Positions 58,019 to 64,000 of a stretch of DNA of 64,000 nucleotides are shown here, in pieces. Within the stretch, counting starts at the first letter, position 1; each line of letters starts with the position of its first letter. Both the position numbers and the translations under genes were made by a program. Under the pieces are notes generated by a model. That model was not told where the DNA came from. It worked only from the letters and a program-made list of their open reading frames with translations, and searched no databases. Source of the DNA: Streptomyces sp. NBC_00335. Lineage in GTDB: Bacteria > Actinomycetota > Actinomycetes > Streptomycetales > Streptomycetaceae. The stretch is from positions 1,240,001-1,304,000 of the forward strand of contig NZ_CP108006.1 of assembly GCF_036127095.1 (NCBI RefSeq). The letters are read 5' to 3'.

Positions 58019-59659
58019 ATGAGTCCTGCTCCCACCTTCATCACCTGCTCCGACCTGTCCTTCGACTGGCCCGACGGCACGCCCGTCTTCGAGGGGTTCC
58101 AGTTGACCGTCGGCCCCGGCCGTACCGGCCTGATCGGGCGCAACGGCTGCGGCAAGTCCACCCTGCTGAAACTCATCACGGGGGAACTGAAGCCGAGGGA
58201 TGGCCAGTTGGCCGTATCCGGCACCGTCGGCCAGCTACCGCAGACCGTCACCTTCGACACCGCCCTCCGGGTGGACGAGGCGCTCGGGGTCCACACCGCC
58301 CGGGCCGCCCTGCACGCCATCGAGGCGGGTGAGGCGACCGAGGCGAACTTCGCGGCGGTCGGCGACGACTGGGACGTGGAGGAGCGCGCCCTCGCCACGC
58401 TCGACCAGCTCGGGCTCGGCGGGATCGGCCTGGACCGCACCGCCGGCGAACTGTCCGGCGGGGAGTGCGTGTTGCTCCGGCTGGCCGCTCTGCTGCTGAG
58501 CCGTCCGGACGTCCTCCTGCTGGACGAGCCCACCAACAACCTCGACCTGCGGGCCCGGCGCCGGCTGTACGCGGCCGTCGAATCCTGGTCCGGGGTGATG
58601 CTCCTGGTCAGCCACGACCGGGAGCTGCTGGACCGGGTCGACCAGATCGCCGACCTGCGCGAAGGAGAAGTCCACTGGTACGGCGGCAACTTCACGGACT
58701 ACGAGGAGATGCTCGCGGCCGAGCAGGAGGCGGCCGAGCGCATGGTCCGGGTCGCGGAGGGCGACGTACAGCGACAGAAGCGCGAACTGGCGCAGGCGCA
58801 CGCCAAACTGGCCCGGCGCAAGCGGTACGGCCAGAAGATGTTCGACACCAAGCGCGAGCCGAAGATCGTCATGGGTGCCCGCAAGCGTGCGGCCCAGGAG
58901 TCGGCGGGCAAGCACCGCATCATGCACACCGAGAAGCTGGCGGAAGCGGAGGAGCGCCTCGACCAGGCGGAGCTGGCGGTGCGCGACGACGCCGAGATCC
59001 GGATCGAACTGCCCGCCACCCAGGTGCCGCCGGGCCGCCGCGTGTTCACCCTGAGCGCCTTGCACCCGGTCCACGGCGGCGCGATCCCGGGCGAGTGGGA
59101 GCTGCGCGGTCCGGAGCGGATCGCGCTGGTGGGGGCCAACGGCTCGGGCAAGACCACCCTGCTGCGCACGATCGCGGGGGAACTGGCCCCGCTGTCGGGC
59201 GAGTCGGTGACCCATGTCCCGGCCCGGTTCCTGCCGCAGCGGCTCGACGTACTGGACGACGAGCGCTCGGTCGTGGAGAACGTGGCGCGGTTCGCTCCGC
59301 ACGCGACGAACAACCTGATCCGGGCGCGGCTCGCGCGCTTCCTGTTCCGGGGTGCGCATGCGGACCGGCCGGCCGGCACGCTGTCGGGCGGCGAGCGGTT
59401 CCGGGCGACGCTGGCGGCGCTGCTGCTCGCGGAGCCGGCCCCGCAGCTGCTCATGCTGGACGAGCCGACGAACAACCTGGACCTGGCGAGCGTACGGCAG
59501 TTGACCGATGCCCTGGATTCCTACGAGGGGGCGCTCGTGGTGGCCAGCCATGACGTGCCGTTCCTGGAATCGATCGGCATCACGCGGTGGCTGCTGCTCG
59601 ACGACGGGCTGCGGCCGACGACGGCCGAGGAGGTCCGCCGGTCGCTGTGGCACGGGTGA
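58019..59659 (+). CDS. ABC-F family ATPase, antibiotic-resistance-type candidate
   Basis: 546 residues with two ATPase domains. Walker A GRNGCGKST and GANGSGKTT, signatures LSGGE and LSGGE, Walker B VLLLDEPTNNLDL and LLMLDEPTNNLDL. The linker (about residues 230-310) is long and basic (RKRYGQKMFDTKREPKIVMG), the part that reaches into the ribosome in resistance factors. ATG 58019 follows GGAGG. The attenuator-like leader suggests drug-inducible expression. From memory, S. coelicolor has a tiamulin-related ABC-F (TiaA) in the syntenic place, but I could not verify it. Confidence 0.88.
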   Translation: MSPAPTFITCSDLSFDWPDGTPVFEGFQLTVGPGRTGLIGRNGCGKSTLLKLITGELKPRDGQLAVSGTVGQLPQTVTFDTALRVDEALGVHTARAALHAIEAGEATEANFAAVGDDWDVEERALATLDQLGLGGIGLDRTAGELSGGECVLLRLAALLLSRPDVLLLDEPTNNLDLRARRRLYAAVESWSGVMLLVSHDRELLDRVDQIADLREGEVHWYGGNFTDYEEMLAAEQEAAERMVRVAEGDVQRQKRELAQAHAKLARRKRYGQKMFDTKREPKIVMGARKRAAQESAGKHRIMHTEKLAEAEERLDQAELAVRDDAEIRIELPATQVPPGRRVFTLSALHPVHGGAIPGEWELRGPERIALVGANGSGKTTLLRTIAGELAPLSGESVTHVPARFLPQRLDVLDDERSVVENVARFAPHATNNLIRARLARFLFRGAHADRPAGTLSGGERFRATLAALLLAEPAPQLLMLDEPTNNLDLASVRQLTDALDSYEGALVVASHDVPFLESIGITRWLLLDDGLRPTTAEEVRRSLWHG

Positions 59660-59669
59660 GCGCGAAAGC

Positions 59670-59720
59670 GGGGGCGGGGACGGGGACGGGGAGGGGGACG
59701 GGCACGGGGACGAGGACGGG
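59670..59720. repeat. G-rich GGGGAC-type repeat between convergent genes
   Basis: About 50 bp made of G-runs separated by one to three bases (GGGGAC repeated several times, later GGGGACGAGGAC). It lies just after the ABC-F stop and just before the stop of the facing HATPase gene. Four or more runs of three or more G allow a G-quadruplex. Confidence 0.75.
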
Positions 59721-59722
59721 CG

Positions 59723-60190
59723 CTAACGCGGCATGGGCAGTAACGCCCATGACTTGGTGCCTCCCATCGGGGTGAGCACCGGGGTGAGTCCCCAGTCCCC
59801 GCCGCAGGACTCGACCACCGCCTCGAGCAGCCACATCCCGCGGCTGCGCCGGCGCCGGCATTCCTCGCTCGCCTCGGGCGAGGAATGCGCGGGGTGCTGG
59901 TCGAAGACGACGATCCGCAGCGCGTCGAACTGCCAGCGGACTTTGAGCACCATCTCCTTGTCGGGCGTGAACCGGTAGGCGCAGGCCACGAGTTCGGAGG
60001 CGGCGAGGGCCGCGGTGTCGCACAGGTCGGGCAGTCCGTGCCGGTCGAGCAGGGACCGCAGCGCGCCACGGGCGCTGCCCGCACAGTGGGCGCCGCCCGG
60101 CAGGCCTATGGAGTAGCTCAGTTTCTCCGCCCCTGGCGGGGCCTGCCGGATCTCGTGGACGGACCGCAGGCCACGGAGAGTGCCCGTCAT
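59723..60190 (-). CDS. HATPase-domain regulator (Scr1-triad ATPase)
   Basis: 155 residues, single GHKL-like ATPase domain (AASELVACAYRFTPD as the N box, VFDQHPA as the G1 box, SRGMWLLEAVVESCGG as a weak G2). Divergent from a Scr1-type XRE regulator and a DUF397 gene, the usual Streptomyces trio of signalling/developmental genes. ATG 60190 has GGAG 9 nt upstream. Nucleotide-binding residues are partly degenerate, so binding may be weak. Confidence 0.82.
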   Translation of the reverse strand: MTGTLRGLRSVHEIRQAPPGAEKLSYSIGLPGGAHCAGSARGALRSLLDRHGLPDLCDTAALAASELVACAYRFTPDKEMVLKVRWQFDALRIVVFDQHPAHSSPEASEECRRRRSRGMWLLEAVVESCGGDWGLTPVLTPMGGTKSWALLPMPR

Positions 60191-60273
60191 CGTGCTGCTC
60201 CAAGGTTCTGAGGTGCTGAATGCCTGGATGGCCGTGTGGTCATACAAGAGCTGGAGGTCGCCCCGTGTGAGAC

Positions 60274-60296
60274 TTGCGCTACCGACCGTAGCGCAA
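60274..60296. promoter_or_regulatory. Perfect 9-bp inverted repeat in the divergent control region
   Basis: TTGCGCTAC-CGACC-GTAGCGCAA is a perfect inverted repeat (arms 60274-60282 and 60288-60296). It sits between the HATPase and XRE genes, a natural operator position, and may bind the XRE regulator itself. Confidence 0.6.
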
Positions 60297-60401
60297 CGTG
60301 GTGCACAGTGCTACTACTTGTACGACGACTTGCCGTTTTCTCATGTCATTTCCGGACTCGTGAGGGCACTCCCGCATGCCCGGCCGGAGGAGGGGGGACC
60401 T

Positions 60402-61253
60402 GTGCCACCGAGGAGTACGCCGACCGCGCGCCAGCAGCGCCTGGGCTCCGAGCTGCGCAAACTCCGCGAGCAGTCGGGCATGTCGGTGCAACAGGCGGCG
60501 GCGCTCATGGGGGTGGACCGCACCAGGATCCCCAACATCGAATCGGGCCGGATCGCGATCGGCGCCGAGCGCGTCCGCACCCTCGCCTTCAACTACGACT
60601 GCCCCGACACGGGGCTGGTCGACCTGCTCGCCTCGATGGCCCAGGAGCGCGACAAGGGATGGTGGGAGCAGCACCGGGGAATGCTGCCGCCCGCACTCCT
60701 GGACATCTGCGAACTGGAGCACCACTCCGTCGAGTTGCATACCGCCGTGACCACGCACATACCCGGACTGCTGCAGACCGAGGCGCACGCACGGGCCGTT
60801 TTCGACACCGCCGACCCACCGCTGCCCGAACCCGACCTGCAGGCGCGGCTCGCCCTGCGGATGCACCGCCAGCAGGTGTTCGCGCGCGAGGCGCCGCCGC
60901 TGTACGAGGCGGTCGTGCACGAGGCGGCGCTGCGCATGCAGTTCGGCGGTCCGAAGGTGGCGCGGGCGCAGCTCGAACACATACTGGAACAGTCGGAGCG
61001 GGCCCGTACGACCGTGCGCGTGATTCCGTTCACCGCCGGCGGGTTCCCCGGCGCCGGCCAGTCCTTCACGTACGCGGCCGCCACGATCAGCGAGCTGGAC
61101 ACCGTGCAGCTGGACAGTTCGCACGGCTCGATGTTGCTGGATTCGCAGATGAAGCTGCTCCGCTACCGGGGCCTGCTGGAGCGGCTGCGCTCCCTGGCGC
61201 TGCCGGCCCGCGACTCCCGCGATTTCATCCGCGCCATCGCACAGACCCTCTGA
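60402..61253 (+). CDS. Scr1-family XRE-type transcriptional regulator
   Basis: 283 residues. N-terminal XRE helix-turn-helix (LRKLREQSGMSVQQAAALMG...RIPNIESGRIAIGAERVRTL, about residues 16-56), then a helical domain with WWEQHRGMLPPALLDICELE and the C-terminal Scr1 block (LEHILEQSERARTTVRVIPFTAGGFPGAGQSF). Usually acts with a DUF397 partner in development or antibiotic control. GTG 60402 has GGAGGAGGGGG upstream. The DUF397 gene follows 67 nt later. Confidence 0.9.
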   Translation: MPPRSTPTARQQRLGSELRKLREQSGMSVQQAAALMGVDRTRIPNIESGRIAIGAERVRTLAFNYDCPDTGLVDLLASMAQERDKGWWEQHRGMLPPALLDICELEHHSVELHTAVTTHIPGLLQTEAHARAVFDTADPPLPEPDLQARLALRMHRQQVFAREAPPLYEAVVHEAALRMQFGGPKVARAQLEHILEQSERARTTVRVIPFTAGGFPGAGQSFTYAAATISELDTVQLDSSHGSMLLDSQMKLLRYRGLLERLRSLALPARDSRDFIRAIAQTL

Positions 61254-61320
61254 CCGGGCCGAACGGCCGACCGGCTGACTGACCACCGAGCCGGATCCGA
61301 CGAGGAGACGAGAGAACGAC

Positions 61321-61560
61321 ATGGGCACGACGACCACGACCGCGACCACGCCGGCGACCCCGTCGGCGACGTCCGGCATCGCCTGGGACGAGGCGTTCTG
61401 CAGCGAGGGGGCGAACTGTTTCCGCTTCGGGCGGGACGCCGAGGGGAAGGCTTACATCGGAACCACCGAGTCCGCCGTCTACGTCACGGACTCGATCGAT
61501 GCGCTCCGTGCGCTGATCTCGGCCGTCAAGGCGGGAGCCGCGGACCACCTGCTCGCGTGA
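61321..61560 (+). CDS. DUF397 domain protein (Scr1 partner)
   Basis: 79 residues. The N-terminal 18 residues are Thr-rich and low in complexity, then AWDEAFCSEGANCFRFGRD and the block YVTDSIDALRALISAVKAGAADHLLA, the DUF397 fold in a variant form. Small acidic partner of the upstream Scr1-type regulator. GAGGAG is 15-20 nt upstream with GAGAG closer. Same strand, 67-nt gap. Confidence 0.82.
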   Translation: MGTTTTTATTPATPSATSGIAWDEAFCSEGANCFRFGRDAEGKAYIGTTESAVYVTDSIDALRALISAVKAGAADHLLA

Positions 61561-61668
61561 CTTTAGTCCCTTCAGGCCACGCCAGGCCCCCTTCAAACTG
61601 CATGGATAACCGGACGTAACCGGACAGAGTGACCCTTGGGGCTTGGCTGGTCTTGATGTCGCGCTTAA
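61561..61668. other. Intergenic spacer before the desaturase operator
   Basis: About 110 bp with no gene. A mixed-composition stretch, possibly with the end of the DUF397 transcript. I see no hairpin with a T-run. Confidence 0.3.
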
Positions 61669-61698
61669 CCTACGACTCCGTAGGCTACGGAACCGTAG
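61669..61698 (+). promoter_or_regulatory. Overlapping palindromes: operator of the acyl-ACP desaturase
   Basis: Three interlocking inverted repeats: CCTACG-ACTC-CGTAGG (61669-61684), CCGTAG-G-CTACGG (61678-61690) and CTACGG-AA-CCGTAG (61685-61698). They lie just upstream of the gene and overlap a TAGGTAAT -10-like element. The layout suits cooperative TetR-type regulators of fatty acid desaturation. Confidence 0.65.
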
Positions 61699-61726
61699 GT
61701 AATTCGCTTTGCACTCAGGAGTACCC

Positions 61727-62698
61727 GTGACGATCACCTCTCCCCACCTCGGCAGCTCGGAGGCGTGGACGGACGCCAAGCTGCTGTTCGCGCTGGAAGA
61801 AGTGGTCGAGAAGGAGCTCAACCGCCATCTGACGGCCACCAAGGACTGGATGCCCCACGAGTACGTCCCGTGGAGCGACGGCCGCAACTTCCCCGGATTC
61901 TTCGAGGACGGCGAGGCCTGGGACCCGGCGCAGTCCAAGGTCACCGAGATCGGCAAGATCGCGCTCGTCGTGAACCTGCTGACCGAGGACAACCTCCCCA
62001 GCTACCACCACGAGATCGCCTCGCTTTTCGGCCGCAACGGCGCCTGGGGCACCTGGGTGCACCGCTGGACCGCCGAGGAGGGCCGCCACGGCATCGTGAT
62101 GCGTGACTACCTGCTGGCCTCGCGCGCCGTGGACCCGGACAAGCTCGAAGCATTCCGGATGCAGCACATGTCGGAGGGGTTCGAGTCCGACAACCGCCAC
62201 TCGATGCTGCACTCCGTGGCGTACGTGGCCTTCCAGGAGCTCGCGACCCGCATCTCCCACCGCAACACCGGCCACCAGTCCGGTGACCCGGTCTGCGACC
62301 GCATGCTGGCCCGCATCGCGCAGGACGAGAACCTGCACATGATCTTCTACCGCAACCTGCTGGGCGCGGCCTTCGAGATCGCCCCGGACCTGACGATGCA
62401 GGCCGTGCGCGACGTCGTGGTCGACTTCCGGATGCCCGGACACGGGATGCCCGGCTTCGAGCGGATGGCCGCGCAGATGGCGATCGGCGGGGTCTACAAC
62501 CTGCGGATCCACCACGACGACGTGCTGAGCCCCGTGATCCGCTTCCTGAAGATCATGGACATCGACGGCCTCGGCCCCGACGGGCAGAAGGCCCAGGAAG
62601 AGCTCGGTCTCTTCATGAACGGCCTGGACTCCGAGGCCCGCAAGTTCGACGAGCGGCTGGCCGCCCGCGCAGCCCGCATCGCGGCCCGCAAGGCCTGA
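61727..62698 (+). CDS. Acyl-ACP desaturase (diiron)
   Basis: 323 residues of the soluble acyl-ACP desaturase family. Diiron ligands fall in two ExxH pairs: EEGRHGIVMRDYL (about residue 107) and DENLHMIFYR (about 205), with further ligands in the N-terminal helices (EEVVEKELNRH). It inserts a double bond in acyl-ACP and needs a ferredoxin/reductase not encoded nearby. GTG 61727 has AGGAG 6 nt upstream and a strong operator just before. A hairpin terminator follows. Confidence 0.93.
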   Translation: MTITSPHLGSSEAWTDAKLLFALEEVVEKELNRHLTATKDWMPHEYVPWSDGRNFPGFFEDGEAWDPAQSKVTEIGKIALVVNLLTEDNLPSYHHEIASLFGRNGAWGTWVHRWTAEEGRHGIVMRDYLLASRAVDPDKLEAFRMQHMSEGFESDNRHSMLHSVAYVAFQELATRISHRNTGHQSGDPVCDRMLARIAQDENLHMIFYRNLLGAAFEIAPDLTMQAVRDVVVDFRMPGHGMPGFERMAAQMAIGGVYNLRIHHDDVLSPVIRFLKIMDIDGLGPDGQKAQEELGLFMNGLDSEARKFDERLAARAARIAARKA

Positions 62699-62757
62699 TC
62701 CGTCCCCTGCGCCGCGACTGACCGGTTTCCGCTCGCTCATGCGGGTGACGACGATTG

Positions 62758-62784
62758 CCCTGGCAGAGCCCCGCTCTGCCAGGG
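62758..62784 (+). terminator. Intrinsic terminator of the desaturase gene
   Basis: CCCTGGCAGAG (62758-62768) pairs perfectly with CTCTGCCAGGG (62774-62784) over 11 bp, loop CCCCG, followed by TTTCG. The next gene starts 9 nt later. Confidence 0.85.
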
Positions 62785-62793
62785 TTTCGCGTC

Positions 62794-63105
62794 ATGACCG
62801 CCATGACGCCGCTCCAGGTGGAGATCGACCAGCTGGCCCGCCTCACCAACGCCCTGGACACCTCGCTGACCGCCCTGCGGGAAGCCCGGCGCGAGCTGGA
62901 ACACGTACGGGCCGACCAGCTGGGCACGAGGGACCTCGACGCGGCGTGCGACGGCTTCCAGGACAGATGGGGCCACGGCACCAAGGAGCTCGCCGGGCGG
63001 ATCAAGGCCGTACGCGAGGGCGTGCGCCGTAGCGCCGCCGAGTACGCGGAGCTCGACGAGGCCATCCGTGCGGCCTTCCGGCAGGCGGGGCGAGCCCGTG
63101 GCTGA
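62794..63105 (+). CDS. Small WXG100/ESAT-6-like coiled-coil protein
   Basis: 103 residues, almost entirely helical with heptad-like Leu/Ala spacing (LARLTNALDTSLTALREARRELEHV). FQDRWGHGTKELAGRI resembles the Trp-x-Gly turn of WXG100 proteins secreted by type VII systems. Its end overlaps the next gene by 8 nt, the usual paired layout of such genes. ATG 62794 follows the terminator directly. No type VII core gene is in the window. Confidence 0.65.
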   Translation: MTAMTPLQVEIDQLARLTNALDTSLTALREARRELEHVRADQLGTRDLDAACDGFQDRWGHGTKELAGRIKAVREGVRRSAAEYAELDEAIRAAFRQAGRARG

Positions 63106-64000
63106 CTCCCCGGCGCCCAAATCCCCGGCCCCCAACTCCCCCAGCGCCGGCTCCCCCACCGCCGACGGCCCCTCCGTCGACTTCTCCGCGCTCGGCTTCG
63201 ACCCGGCCCCGGGGGGCCCGTTCGCGGTCCTGGCCCTGGCGAAGAAGCTCCGCTCCTCGGCGGATTGCCTCGGGGAGACCTCCCGCGTCGTCGACGCCCT
63301 GGTCTCCCACAGCTCGGCCTGGCAGGGCGAGGCCGCCACCGCCTTCCGCGCCTCGCTGTCGCGGGAGCTCCCCCGCCACCTCAAGGCGGCCCACACCTCA
63401 CTGGCGGAGGCCGCGCGCCGGCTGGCCGGCTGGCACGACACCCTGGCCGCCCACCGCACCCTGGCCGCCCGCTACGCGTCCCGGGCCGCCGCGGCCACCA
63501 CCGACGAGGCCCTCACCGACGCCCGCCGACTGGCCGCCGAGCTGGCCTCGGAGCACTCCACGGCGGCCCGCAGGGTGGCGGACAGCCTGACCGCGACGGC
63601 CGAGCGGCTGGCGCCGAAGGAGCCCGGGCTGCTGGAATCGGTCTGGAACAAGATCGTCGACGATCCGGCGGACGCCCTCTCGAACGCGGCCGCCATCCTG
63701 GGAGCCGCCGGCGCGGCCGTCGCGCTCTTCTTCCCGCCGGCCGGGATGGCGATCATGCTGGTCGCGGGCGGGCTCTCGCTGGCCGCCCTGACCGCGCACC
63801 TCGCGGACCCCGGCTTCCGCAAGCCGCTGGCCGACGGTTTCACCCGGGGCAAGTTCGACGCCGCGTTCTGGAAGAACAGCGTGACGCTGCTCGGCGACGG
63901 CCTCGGCGCCGTCCCGGGCGTGGCCGCCGTCGCCACCGGCGCGAGGGCCGGTACGGTCGCGGCCCGCGCTGCCATGGCGGTCCCGGAGGCCGGCGCCCTG
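63098..64000 (+). CDS. Type VII-type WXG-domain protein, 3' end beyond the window
   Basis: At least 301 residues and still open at the window edge. A Pro/Ser-rich head of about 30 residues precedes a helical WXG100-like domain with SAWQGEAATAFRASL (W-x-G). A long Ala-rich helix and then a hydrophobic region AAAILGAAGAAVALFFPPAG with GDGLGAVPGVAAVATGARAG follow. This resembles large putative T7SS effectors, where a toxin domain would sit at the missing C terminus. GTG 63098 with GGCGGGG upstream, overlapping the small WXG-like gene. Confidence 0.7.
   Translation, partial: MADSPAPKSPAPNSPSAGSPTADGPSVDFSALGFDPAPGGPFAVLALAKKLRSSADCLGETSRVVDALVSHSSAWQGEAATAFRASLSRELPRHLKAAHTSLAEAARRLAGWHDTLAAHRTLAARYASRAAAATTDEALTDARRLAAELASEHSTAARRVADSLTATAERLAPKEPGLLESVWNKIVDDPADALSNAAAILGAAGAAVALFFPPAGMAIMLVAGGLSLAALTAHLADPGFRKPLADGFTRGKFDAAFWKNSVTLLGDGLGAVPGVAAVATGARAGTVAARAAMAVPEAGAL

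Noticed and set aside
1..64000. tRNA genes, insertion sequences, integrase or attachment sites
   Set aside because: I looked for transposase-like proteins, tRNA-like cloverleafs and direct repeats flanking gene blocks by eye and saw none. A computer search would be needed to exclude short ones.

Overview
The window looks like Streptomyces chromosome, or a very close relative. Third codon positions are strongly G/C, GTG and TTG starts are common, genes overlap by ATGA, GTGA or TGATG, and several signature families are present: an SsgA-like protein, a Scr1-type regulator with DUF397 and ATPase partners, an SCO6745-type protein and a full hopanoid cluster. From memory, the gene order matches the S. 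coelicolor SCO6720-SCO6766 region read backwards. I could not check this. I saw no tRNA or rRNA gene, insertion sequence, phage gene or CRISPR array.

Left part, all on the minus strand: 1-8290 is a tightly coupled hopanoid operon (hpnC, hpnD, hpnE, polyprenyl diphosphate synthase, shc, hpnG, hpnH, the last cut by the window edge). It makes farnesyl diphosphate or a related prenyl chain, squalene, hopene and then the adenosyl/ribosyl side chain. Behind a terminator, 8658-15721 holds a seven-gene operon that I consider the most interesting part: two membrane CDP-alcohol phosphotransferases (one fused to DUF5941), an inositol-phosphate-cytidylyltransferase-like enzyme, an archaeal-type sn-glycerol-1-phosphate dehydrogenase, a family 2 glycosyltransferase and a TagGH-like ABC exporter. 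Together they could make and export an envelope polymer or lipid head group built on a CDP-activated polyol phosphate.

Middle part (16000-38500): mixed single genes. These include a methyltransferase-GNAT fusion preceded by a tiny ORF, IPP isomerase (idi), a HATPase switch protein, an HdeD-like membrane protein, an enoyl-CoA hydratase, two DJ-1/PfpI proteins (one an AraC-type regulator), an ArsB/SLC13-like permease, an ABC-F ATPase, a HEAT-repeat protein, an SDR, an ImmA/IrrE protease paired with a MAB_1171c-like membrane protein, Tex, an SCO6745-type protein, an isochorismatase-like hydrolase, a secreted M1 peptidase, an MpaB/DUF2236 protein and a secreted sphingomyelinase. Several have a TAGNNT -10 box about 7 nt before the ATG, as expected of leaderless mRNAs.

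Right part (38500-64000): an aspartate 4-decarboxylase with two AspT-type exchangers; an acyl-CoA synthetase divergent from a MerR-type regulator; a beta-oxidation block (CaiB/Mcr racemase, LLM oxidoreductase, acyl-CoA dehydrogenase, thiolase, FadB-like protein) suited to methyl-branched acyl chains; small metabolic and DNA-repair genes (YjbR, saccharopine-dehydrogenase-like, endonuclease V, YciI); an SsgD-like sporulation protein; an ABC-F protein with an attenuator-like leader; an ATPase/Scr1-regulator/DUF397 triad; an acyl-ACP desaturase under a multi-palindrome operator; and the start of a WXG100-like, type VII secretion-type pair that runs off the window.
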